Position numbers and translations under genes: made by a program. A model generated the notes under the pieces. The model did no database searches. It was not told the DNA's origin and was given only the letters and a program-made list of their open reading frames with translations. Positions 7,083 through 13,450 of a stretch of 13,450 nt of DNA are shown here, in pieces. This stretch comes from Candidatus Aminicenantota bacterium. Lineage in GTDB: Bacteria; Acidobacteriota; Aminicenantia; S016-38. The stretch lies in the NCBI GenBank assembly GCA_021161165.1, contig JAGHBF010000117.1:1-13450 (forward strand), written 5' to 3'. Within the stretch, counting starts at the first letter, position 1, and each line of letters opens with the position of its first letter.

Positions 7083-8519
7083 TCACCTCAGGACAAGAGG
7101 TGTAGGCAATTTGTTTAGAAGCACTCTCTCATTCTTTTTTCCCCAGCCAAGTGGATAACTTCTAAAAAACAGGGGAATGAACTCTCTGGGATATTCTGAA
7201 AGATCGTTAAGATTTTTCCCTGTTGCAAAATCAAAAGCCTCTTCTTCATCCAGAACCCTTTTCAAACCTGTAAAATACTCAGAAAACGCAAGTAAAAAAG
7301 CATGAGTAGGTCTGAAAGTTCCGTTATTATATACTCTTGCAATTTTTACCCCTGCCCTGTTAAGGGATGTTCTTTCAAAAAGCGGGAGAAACTTCACAGG
7401 CTGATACCAGATATGATCTCCAGAAAGCACCAGTCTTTCTCTTTTCAAAAATTCAAAATCTCCATAGGGTTTAAGGAATTCCAAAAGGTCTTTTTTCAGA
7501 CCTGAATCTACCAATTTTCCATGAAGCTTTCCCTCGGGTTTTTTTCCCCTTTTTACAGCTGCGGGAAAAGTTTCCTCTTTTTTGATGAGAGCAAAAACAG
7601 TGAATGCTTCCGTATCATTCAAAAAAGGCCATATTCTCGCAATTTTTCTGACTTTTTCTGGATAAACCTTATCTTCAAAAGCCGGAATGCCGGGCATCGT
7701 TTTAAGACCCTTCAATTTTACATCAATAACTTCTATTTTCTCTCCAAACCTGTCAAGTGCATGGGCAAGTATTTCTTCGTTCTCCTCGGGCGTCATGGTG
7801 CAGGTGGAATACACAAGAATCCCCCCCGGCTTCAAAGAATGTATAGCAGAGACTATAAGTGCCTTCTGCACATTTCTAGCCCTCCTTATATATGAAAGGT
7901 TCCATAATTTATCAAAAAAACCCTCCTCTTTTCTTGTGCTTCCCTCTGCAGAGCAGGGAGCATCCAGCAAAATGCGGTCAAAGAAATTTGAAAATCTCCA
8001 CCCAAAACTATTTCCCTTTAAGATGGTAAGAGCAGAATTCCTCACACCCATTCTCTCCAGGTTCCCCACAAGCACTTTTGCTCTATATAAAAGAGGTTCA
8101 TTTGCTACAAGCACCCCCTCATTTTGCATTAGAGCTGCTATATGAGTTGCTTTCCCGCCGGGAGCTGCTGCCATGTCCAGCACTGTCTCGCCTGGTTGAG
8201 GCTGAAGCACAAGAGGAGGAACCATTGAGGATGCATCCTGAATATAATAGAGGCCCATCAGGTGGTAAAGTTCTTTTCCTGTAGATTTCCCATCTCCTTC
8301 ACCATAAACCCAGAACCCTTCTTTTGCCCATGGAACAGGTTCAAGTCTATATCCTTTTTCCTCAAGCAGAATTTTTATTTCCTGGGGTTCTGCTTTAAGT
8401 GTATTTACTCGAAGAGACCGTCTCAAAGGCTTAAAAATATACTTGACAAGATCCTGAAGAAGTGCTTCTCCAAGAATTTCACTGTATCTCTGGAGGAAAT
8501 CAGAGGGAATTTCAACCAT
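7083..8519 (-). CDS. RNA m5C methyltransferase, RsmF/NOL1-NOP2-Sun family
   Basis: This is a SAM-dependent cytosine-5 methyltransferase acting on RNA, most like RsmF (YebU), which modifies 16S rRNA; the 478-residue length matches RsmF (about 479). Residues 1-100 form the N-terminal RNA-binding region with the family motif RRSLRVNT (33-40). The catalytic domain shows motif I DMAAAPGGKATH (115-126), an acidic SAM-ribose residue at Glu141, motif IV DAPCSAEG with Cys189, and motif VI YSTCTMTPEENE with Cys240. Both cysteines of the family mechanism are present. The C-terminal part from about 300 resembles the RsmF PUA-like extension. The start overlaps the end of ugd by 8 bp (ATGGTTGA), implying translational coupling, with only AGGA as a weak ribosome binding site. 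The exact target base is inferred; other family members methylate tRNA. Confidence 0.88.
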   Translation of the reverse strand: MVEIPSDFLQRYSEILGEALLQDLVKYIFKPLRRSLRVNTLKAEPQEIKILLEEKGYRLEPVPWAKEGFWVYGEGDGKSTGKELYHLMGLYYIQDASSMVPPLVLQPQPGETVLDMAAAPGGKATHIAALMQNEGVLVANEPLLYRAKVLVGNLERMGVRNSALTILKGNSFGWRFSNFFDRILLDAPCSAEGSTRKEEGFFDKLWNLSYIRRARNVQKALIVSAIHSLKPGGILVYSTCTMTPEENEEILAHALDRFGEKIEVIDVKLKGLKTMPGIPAFEDKVYPEKVRKIARIWPFLNDTEAFTVFALIKKEETFPAAVKRGKKPEGKLHGKLVDSGLKKDLLEFLKPYGDFEFLKRERLVLSGDHIWYQPVKFLPLFERTSLNRAGVKIARVYNNGTFRPTHAFLLAFSEYFTGLKRVLDEEEAFDFATGKNLNDLSEYPREFIPLFFRSYPLGWGKKNERVLLNKLPTPLVLR

Positions 8520-9825
8520 TCATCCTGCCAAATGGTTTTCTTCCTACAGGGTAATACTCAAAGCCGAGAGAAGCAAGTTTTCTCCCCTCGAGAAAATTCC
8601 TTCCGTCAAAGATTAACGGAGTTTCCATGTTATCTTTTATTTTCTTCCAGTCTAACCCCCTGAACTCATCCCACTCCGTTATAAGAGCAATGGCGTTGGC
8701 ACCTTCTGCAATTTCGTATGGAGAAGAAAGACAGTTAAGTTCAGGCATTACCTTTCTGGCATTCTCAGATGCCACAGGGTCATAGGCAAAAATCTCTGCG
8801 CCCTCTTTCTTGAGCAGTTTTATTATTTTCAAAGATGGAGCTTCCCTAACATCATCTGTATTGGGCTTGAAGGAAAGACCAAGAATTCCTATTCTCTTCC
8901 CCTTCAGATTCCAGAGAACATTTTTCATTTTCTCAACAAATTTGACAGGCCTTAGTTCGTTGATTTTTTCTACTTCCTTCAAAAGGGAAAAATCAACACC
9001 TTCATCCTCTGCAATTCTGTAGAAGGCCCTCAGATCCTTGGGAAAACAGCTCCCCCCAAAGCCTACACCAGCCTTCAAAAATTTCTGGCCTATTCTCGAG
9101 TCAAGACCCATTCCTTTTGCCACCATTTCAACATCTGCTCCCACCTTCTCGCAAAGATCGGCCACCATGTTTATAAAGGAAATTTTCATAGCAAGGAATG
9201 AATTGGAGGCATGCTTTATTATTTCTGCTGTTTCGACGTCTGTATAAAGTATTGGTGCGTCAAAATCCCTGTAAAGTTCCTCCATCTTTTCCCTGGCTTT
9301 TCTGCTCTCCACCCCAACTACTATCCTCTCTGGATAGAGAAAGTCCTCAAGAGCTGAGCCCTCTCTCAAAAACTCAGGGTTGCTCACTACATCAAATCCT
9401 ACATCTTTTTCCCTGTATAGGTTCATTATCCTTTTTATCCAGTATGAGGTCTTTACAGGGACTGTGCTCTTTTCCACTATAACTTTGTATTCCTTCATAT
9501 TTTCTGCAATAAATCTTGCAACATCCTCAACCTGCGAAAGGTCTGCTCTCCCATCTTCAAGTGGAGGGGTTCCAACACAGATGAAGATTACTTCTGAATC
9601 CTCCACAGCTTCCTTCCCATCTGTTGAAAATTTAACAAGTCCTTTTCCCTGAACTTCCAATAGAAGCTCATCAAGTCCAGGTTCAAAAAAAGGTACTTTC
9701 CCGGAATTAAGAGCTTTTATCTTTTCCTCATCCCTGTCTATTCCATATACACTATGTCCGAATTTTGCAAAACCAAGAGCAGTTACAAGTCCAACATATC
9801 CTGTGCCAAAAACCGCTATCTTCAT
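8512..9825 (-). CDS. ugd: UDP-glucose 6-dehydrogenase (UDP-glucose/GDP-mannose dehydrogenase family)
   Basis: This enzyme oxidises UDP-glucose twice with NAD+ to UDP-glucuronate, a precursor of surface polysaccharides. The 437 residues contain the NAD-binding GTGYVG (7-12) with Asp30 closing the ribose pocket, the NPEFLREGSALEDF substrate-binding segment (149-162), Lys204 and Asn208 in EIIKHASNSF, the catalytic loop GFGGSCFPKD with nucleophile Cys260, and the C-terminal GLSFKPNTDDVREAPS. A GDP-mannose or UDP-N-acetyl sugar dehydrogenase cannot be fully excluded, but GFGGSCFPKD with NPEFLREGSA is typical of Ugd. It is the first gene of a two-gene unit with the RsmF-like gene. No Shine-Dalgarno sequence lies at the normal distance; a good promoter ends seven bases before the ATG. 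Confidence 0.92.
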   Translation of the reverse strand: MKIAVFGTGYVGLVTALGFAKFGHSVYGIDRDEEKIKALNSGKVPFFEPGLDELLLEVQGKGLVKFSTDGKEAVEDSEVIFICVGTPPLEDGRADLSQVEDVARFIAENMKEYKVIVEKSTVPVKTSYWIKRIMNLYREKDVGFDVVSNPEFLREGSALEDFLYPERIVVGVESRKAREKMEELYRDFDAPILYTDVETAEIIKHASNSFLAMKISFINMVADLCEKVGADVEMVAKGMGLDSRIGQKFLKAGVGFGGSCFPKDLRAFYRIAEDEGVDFSLLKEVEKINELRPVKFVEKMKNVLWNLKGKRIGILGLSFKPNTDDVREAPSLKIIKLLKKEGAEIFAYDPVASENARKVMPELNCLSSPYEIAEGANAIALITEWDEFRGLDWKKIKDNMETPLIFDGRNFLEGRKLASLGFEYYPVGRKPFGRMNG

Positions 9826-9832
9826 AGGCTAA

Positions 9833-9861
9833 AGTATACAATTACAGACTCCTCTTTACAA
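9833..9861 (-). promoter_or_regulatory. Promoter for ugd, apparently giving a leaderless mRNA
   Basis: On the minus strand TTGTAA (9861-9856, four of six consensus bases) is followed after exactly 17 bp by TATACT (9838-9833, five of six). The -10 ends seven bases before the ugd ATG at 9825, so transcription should start at or within a base of the start codon. A GAGGAG within the spacer is too far from the ATG to act as a ribosome binding site and would not be transcribed. Confidence 0.6.
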
Positions 9862-9939
9862 GAATTTATAGCCTTTTTAAGAGAAAGCCAGATTATCACC
9901 TATCTCTGTGTTTGCACAAAAATAAATAAAGGAAGAAAA

Positions 9940-10002
9940 ATGAATGTGGATTTAATCGAATCAATTTTGAGGCTGGTTATCGGCTGGATTTTGCCATCTT
10001 AA
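9940..10002 (+). CDS. Possible 20-residue hydrophobic small protein
   Basis: A short frame starts ATG at 9940 with AAAGGAAG (9928-9935) four bases upstream and encodes MNVDLIESILRLVIGWILPS. The peptide could form one amphipathic or membrane-associated helix. It lies wholly within the gap, on the strand opposite to both flanking genes, without a convincing promoter. The good ribosome binding site and hydrophobic composition make it worth listing, but 20-codon frames are common by chance. No family is recognised. Confidence 0.2.
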   Translation: MNVDLIESILRLVIGWILPS

Positions 10003-10047
10003 CCCAGTACTGGAAATCAAATATCACCTGTGTTTAAAAGGGTATTT

Positions 10048-10071
10048 ATAAAAATCTGGTTATATTAACCA
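10048..10071 (-). terminator. Weak terminator candidate downstream of xseA
   Basis: TGGTTA (10057-10062) pairs with TAACCA (10066-10071) around three bases. Read on the minus strand, the direction of xseA transcription, the hairpin is followed by GATTTTTA. The 6-bp AT-rich stem is weak. It lies about 70 bases after the xseA stop, and I see no better terminator in the gap. Confidence 0.3.
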
Positions 10072-10140
10072 TCAGCGTGGTTATAAACTACTACAAACTA
10101 TACACGGCTTTAAAATTTCAACATATAAAGGGTAAATTTT

Positions 10141-11559
10141 TTATTCAATAGGAAGGGTCCAGGTTCCTTTGACCTGGGCATCAAGTTTTCCCTTGTGAAG
10201 TTTTATTTCAATACGGTCTCCCTTCTTCACCTGAGCAGAATCTTTTATTACTTTCTTATCCTTAAGAACTATAGAATATCCTCTCTCCAGCACTGAATAA
10301 GGACTCAGCATTCTAAGTTGAGAGACGAATTTTTCCAGTTCTTTTTCTCTTTTTTCTAACGAAATAGTTATGGTTCTTGATAGTTGATTCTCGAAACCCC
10401 TTAATTTCTCTCGATAAAACGCCACTCTCGATGAAGGAGATGCCGCTGTCAGTCTTTCTCTTAATTGCATTATTTTCCTCGTTGCTTGAGATGTGGGAGA
10501 TATTCTCAAAAGGGACAGGGTCAGAGAAGACAGTCTTCTTCTTTTTGTCTCAAGACTACGAGGAAGTGAATGGATTAGTCTTTCATAAATTCTGTCATAA
10601 TCCCTCAGAATATTAAAAAATCTGGTTTCAATAGCTCTTAACCCTCGCTCCGCTTCCAGAAATTCCCTTCTTCTTCTGTTTATCAGAGCCTTAAGCATTG
10701 ATATAAGATTTGCCTCTATTGCATCGAGTTTTTCCTTGAGTTCCTGCCGGCTTTTTATAACAAGTTCTGCTGCAGCTGTTGGTGTAGCTGCCCTTAAATC
10801 AGCAACAAAGTCTGCTATTGTAAAGTCCACTTCATGCCCGACAGCCGAAATAACCGGAATTTCTGATGCAAATATAGCTCTGGCTACTTTTTCAGTATTA
10901 AAGGCCATCAGGTCTTCAAAACTCCCTCCTCCTCTACCCACTATAATAACATCCACCTGACCCCATCTGTTAAATATCTCTATTCCTCTTGCAATTTCAT
11001 CTTCTGCTCCTTCACCCTGAACCCTAACTGGATACAGGAAAATATGAACAGCAGAATTTCTTCTTCTTATGGTCCTGATTATATCCATAATTGCTGCACC
11101 GTGAGGAGAAGTTACCACTCCTATTCTTCTTGGAAGAAGGGGAAGAGGCTTTTTGTGCTCTTCTGCAAAAAGACCTTCTGCCATTAGTTTTTTCTTGAGC
11201 TTTTCAACAGCTTCTCTTAACTCACCTATTCCTCTCTGAACAAGAACGTCAGCTATTATTTGATATTGGCTTTTCCCCTCGTAGGTAGTAAGTCTTCCTC
11301 CCACTTCAATCTTCTCGCCATCCTTTGGATATCTTATGAGTCCTCGGGTCCTGCTCTTAAAAAGCACTACTGAAATGGTGTAATTTTCTTCGCGAAGGTC
11401 AAAGTAAAAATGGCCAGCATGTGAGAGGTGAGCATTTGAAACCTCACCTCTCACATATACATAGCCAAGCTTTTCAATTTCGTTCTTTATTATAAGACTT
11501 AGCTGCTTTACTGTATATACCTGCTGTTTTTCCAGAAGCAGGTCCAGGTCTTCTTCCAT
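10141..11559 (-). CDS. xseA: Exodeoxyribonuclease VII large subunit
   Basis: This is the catalytic subunit of exonuclease VII, which degrades single-stranded DNA from both ends in repair and recombination. The 472 residues follow the family order: an N-terminal OB-fold (about 12-110, with VRGEVSNAHLSHAGHFYFDL), the catalytic core with GVVTSPHGAAIMD (147-159), GRGGGSFEDLMAFN (208-221) and SAVGHEVDFTIADF (238-251) followed by RAATPTAAAE, a long charged coiled-coil region (about 270-420), and the C-terminal LSPYSVLERGYSIV that binds small subunits. The start ATG shares one base with the stop of the upstream dehydrogenase (TAATG) and has no ribosome binding site, so it should be translated by reinitiation. 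The small-subunit gene xseB, often adjacent, is not in this window. Confidence 0.95.
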   Translation of the reverse strand: MEEDLDLLLEKQQVYTVKQLSLIIKNEIEKLGYVYVRGEVSNAHLSHAGHFYFDLREENYTISVVLFKSRTRGLIRYPKDGEKIEVGGRLTTYEGKSQYQIIADVLVQRGIGELREAVEKLKKKLMAEGLFAEEHKKPLPLLPRRIGVVTSPHGAAIMDIIRTIRRRNSAVHIFLYPVRVQGEGAEDEIARGIEIFNRWGQVDVIIVGRGGGSFEDLMAFNTEKVARAIFASEIPVISAVGHEVDFTIADFVADLRAATPTAAAELVIKSRQELKEKLDAIEANLISMLKALINRRRREFLEAERGLRAIETRFFNILRDYDRIYERLIHSLPRSLETKRRRLSSLTLSLLRISPTSQATRKIMQLRERLTAASPSSRVAFYREKLRGFENQLSRTITISLEKREKELEKFVSQLRMLSPYSVLERGYSIVLKDKKVIKDSAQVKKGDRIEIKLHKGKLDAQVKGTWTLPIE

Positions 11560-12455
11560 TAGGAGAAGAATTCCCTCACAATTCTCACAACTTCCATTCC
11601 AGCACGGAACTGTCCTTCCTTCGCAGAAGCTCCTATATGTGGAGTTGGAATAACCTTTGGATGGTCTATGAGTGCAAAATTGTCTGTAGGTTCTTTTTCA
11701 AAGACATCTACGCAGTAAAAAGCTATTTTCCCTGATTCAAGAGCCTCAAGAACAGCCTTTTCTTCAACAACGCCCCCTCTGGCAGCATTAACCAGAACCA
11801 CACCGTCCTTCATTTTGGAGATAGTTTCACTGTTAATCATGTATTTTGTTTGAGGAAGCAACGGCACATGGAGTGTTATAAAATCAGAGGAAGAAAGTAG
11901 CTCATCGAAAGAGACTCTCTTTGCCTCTATGTCAGTTTCCACATCAACAACATCGTACCAGAGAACTTTCATACCGAAACAAATCGCTCTTTTTGCAACC
12001 TCGCGACCGATTCTACCGAAACCGATAATTCCAAGGGTTTTTCCGTAGAGCTCAAACCCCTGAAAGAGCTTCTTTTCCCATTTATGAGCCTTCATTGAAG
12101 TGTATGCCATTGGTAGCATCCTCGCAGCAGCCAGCATATGTGCAAATACAAGTTCTGCAACGGAAATAGATGTTGCAGCAGGAGTATTTCTCACTTCTAT
12201 CCCCTTCTCCTTTGCAGCATCAAGGTCTATATTGTCAAGGCCAATTCCAGCCCTTACTATGAGTTTAAGGTTCTTTGCCGCCTCAATTATCTCTCTCCTG
12301 AGTTTTGTTGCTGAACGAACCACCGCAACATCAGCATCTGCTATTTCCTTTTTAAGCTCCTCAGGTTCCATCCCTGTTTTAAAAACTACTTCTCCCAATT
12401 TTTTAAGTTCTTCCAGCGCCTCAGGCGCTATCTTGTCGCAAACAAGTATTTTCAT
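11559..12455 (-). CDS. serA: D-3-phosphoglycerate dehydrogenase, short form without ACT domain
   Basis: This NAD-dependent 2-hydroxyacid dehydrogenase probably oxidises 3-phosphoglycerate to 3-phosphohydroxypyruvate, the first step of serine synthesis. I prefer the ATG at 12455: it forms an ATGA overlap with the upstream aminotransferase stop and lies 8 bases from AGGAGG (12464-12469), whereas the in-frame ATG at 12461 lies only 2 bases from it. From that start the protein has 298 residues. VRAGIGLDNIDL (68-79) and NTPAATSISVAE are typical of SerA. GFGRIG (145-150) with Asp168 binds NAD. The catalytic trio is Arg226 (AARGG), Glu255 (DVFEKEP) and His273 (PHIGAS). It ends after the substrate/NAD domains with no regulatory ACT domain, so classical serine feedback through ACT is not expected. 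The adjacent aminotransferase supports the serine role; a glyoxylate or hydroxypyruvate reductase is the alternative. Confidence 0.88.
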   Translation of the reverse strand: MKILVCDKIAPEALEELKKLGEVVFKTGMEPEELKKEIADADVAVVRSATKLRREIIEAAKNLKLIVRAGIGLDNIDLDAAKEKGIEVRNTPAATSISVAELVFAHMLAAARMLPMAYTSMKAHKWEKKLFQGFELYGKTLGIIGFGRIGREVAKRAICFGMKVLWYDVVDVETDIEAKRVSFDELLSSSDFITLHVPLLPQTKYMINSETISKMKDGVVLVNAARGGVVEEKAVLEALESGKIAFYCVDVFEKEPTDNFALIDHPKVIPTPHIGASAKEGQFRAGMEVVRIVREFFS

Positions 12456-13450
12456 TTCCATTCCCTCCTGAAAATTTCCATAGCAGCTTTTACCCCAGCC
12501 CCCATATCAAATTTGTATCCCTGCTCAGCAAGGGCCATTTCCACAGCAGAGATTGCGGTGATTATATCAAAAGCACTCATATAACCAAGGTGTGCTATTC
12601 TGAAAATTTTCCCCTTGTATGAACTTTGACCTCCTGCTATATAAACTCCGTATTTTTTCTGAACCGTCTTTACGAGGGCTATACCATCAACTCCCTCAGG
12701 GACTTTAACCGCAGTTGCAATATTACCAGGGATTTTGGAGAGAAGCTCAAGCCCCAGAGCTTGAACCGCTGCTCTCGTTGCATCTGCAAGGATTCTATGA
12801 TGTTCAAATATTGTCTCAAGCCCCATTTTCTTTATAAAATCAATTGTTTTCTTCTGCTGGATGATAAGTGAAATAGCCGGGGTATAAGGAGTGGTCTTCT
12901 TTCCAAGGCTCTTCTTGTATGCCTTAAGGTCAAAGTAGTATTTGGGAAATTTCGAATTTTCCACCAGATTCCATGCCTTTTCTGAAAGCGCTATGTAGGC
13001 AAGTCCTGGAGGAATCATAAGAGCTTTCTGAGAACCCGCCACAATGACATCTACTCCCCACTCATCCATTGGACAGGGTGTGGCACCAAGACCGCTAATA
13101 GCATCTACAACAAGCACAGCATCTGTTTTTGCAGTAGCCTCAGCAAAAGATTTAATATCATATACAGATCCTGAAGAGGTTTCGCTGAGTGTAGCGAAAA
13201 CCGCTTTAACATTGGGATGAGCTTTAAGTTCTTCATAAAGTTGATCTCCTGTATAGGGTTCACCCCATTCAAGAACTATCTCATGAACATTTAGACCCCA
13301 TGCCCTTGCAATTTCTCCCCATCTTTCTCCAAATTTACCACCATTTATGGTGATAACCTCATCGCCAGGGGAAAGGAGATTTGCTACTGCGGCCTCCATT
13401 GCCCCTGTACCGGAAGATGCAAAAATAAATATATCCTGTTTGGTCTGAAA
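12452..13450 (-). CDS. Class V (SGAT/AGAT-type) aminotransferase, N-terminus beyond the window
   Basis: This PLP enzyme is related to serine-glyoxylate, alanine-glyoxylate and serine-pyruvate aminotransferases. The frame stays open upstream of the ATG at 13399 to the window edge, and the extra codons read ASSGTGAMEAAVANL, the conserved cofactor-phosphate motif of the family, so 13399 is not the start. 332 residues are visible of a usual 380 or so. VVDAISGLGA carries the Asp that contacts the PLP ring nitrogen, and AGSQKALMIPPG carries the Schiff-base Lys (codon at 13025-13027). The gene overlaps the SerA-type gene by four bases (ATGA), and the pair probably makes serine or interconverts serine and glyoxylate. 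Phosphoserine aminotransferase activity by this family, as proposed for some thermophiles, is plausible but cannot be shown here. Confidence 0.9.
   Translation of the reverse strand, partial: FQTKQDIFIFASSGTGAMEAAVANLLSPGDEVITINGGKFGERWGEIARAWGLNVHEIVLEWGEPYTGDQLYEELKAHPNVKAVFATLSETSSGSVYDIKSFAEATAKTDAVLVVDAISGLGATPCPMDEWGVDVIVAGSQKALMIPPGLAYIALSEKAWNLVENSKFPKYYFDLKAYKKSLGKKTTPYTPAISLIIQQKKTIDFIKKMGLETIFEHHRILADATRAAVQALGLELLSKIPGNIATAVKVPEGVDGIALVKTVQKKYGVYIAGGQSSYKGKIFRIAHLGYMSAFDIITAISAVEMALAEQGYKFDMGAGVKAAMEIFRREWK

Larger units (their letters stand above)
9826..10140. other. 315-bp intergenic gap between xseA and ugd
   Basis: The left end holds the ugd promoter. A doubtful 20-codon ORF lies at 9940-10002. 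Further on are a perfect 10-bp palindrome CCAGTACTGG (10004-10013), TATCACCT next to TGTGTTT in two versions (from 9894 and from 10022), and TGGTTAT three times (9974, 10057, 10078), the last two 21 bp apart and both extended to TGGTTATA. The rest is AT-rich and I see no conserved gene. The stretch also forms the downstream end of the xseA operon. Confidence 0.6.

Noticed and set aside
7687..8145. Plus-strand frame of 152 codons
   Set aside because: It is antisense to the catalytic motifs of the RsmF-like gene and has no protein-like pattern or ribosome binding site.
9754..10002. Plus-strand frame of 82 codons reaching into the xseA-ugd gap
   Set aside because: Its first third is antisense to the ugd Rossmann motif and its composition looks random. 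Only the last 20 codons have a ribosome binding site, and they are listed separately at low confidence.
12100..12471. Plus-strand frame of 123 codons, rich in Ser and Ala
   Set aside because: It is a shadow of the SerA-type gene; the composition reflects the reverse complement of its codons.

Overview
The window looks like a stretch of chromosome from a bacterium. Most genes have strong AGGAGG-type ribosome binding sites, and the content is core metabolic and housekeeping genes. Arginine is written mostly AGA/AGG, ATA is a frequent isoleucine codon, the proteins are rich in Lys and Glu, and the DNA is moderately AT-rich. That combination is common in thermophilic anaerobes, but this is an inference and I cannot name a phylum. 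I see no tRNA, rRNA, CRISPR array, insertion sequence or phage gene.

Layout. A truncated OPT-family transporter (1-996, minus) is divergent from a plus-strand group: a proteasome-fold Ntn-hydrolase-like protein (1139-1834), exonuclease III (1874-2656) and a large secreted Asp-box beta-propeller protein of the VPS10/sortilin-like class (2731-5562). A strong bidirectional terminator (5576-5609) separates that group from a convergent NifX/NifB-type small protein (5623-6039, minus). The latter is divergent, across 43 bp, from a histone-deacetylase-superfamily gene (6083-7081, plus). The HDAC gene meets an RsmF-like rRNA methyltransferase tail to tail with one base between the stops. RsmF (7083-8519) and UDP-glucose dehydrogenase (8512-9825) form a minus-strand pair overlapping by 8 bp. 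A 315-bp gap follows, holding at most one doubtful 20-codon ORF and some small repeats. The window ends with a tightly packed minus-strand operon, read from the right: class V aminotransferase (truncated at 13450), D-3-phosphoglycerate dehydrogenase, and exonuclease VII large subunit, with stop/start overlaps ATGA and TAATG.

How the genes work together. The aminotransferase and short SerA-type dehydrogenase probably make serine from 3-phosphoglycerate (or handle glyoxylate/serine interconversion), with xseA coupled behind them. Exonuclease III and exonuclease VII are DNA repair functions in separate units. Ugd would supply UDP-glucuronate for surface polysaccharide, although no other sugar gene is visible.

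Most worth a second look: the proteasome-like protein whose correct start would expose Ser1 in place of Thr1; the HDAC homologue with Phe where the catalytic Tyr is expected; an apparently leaderless promoter for ugd; and the large Asp-box protein with an 80-residue helical insert. I found no convincing evidence of a multi-gene undescribed system.
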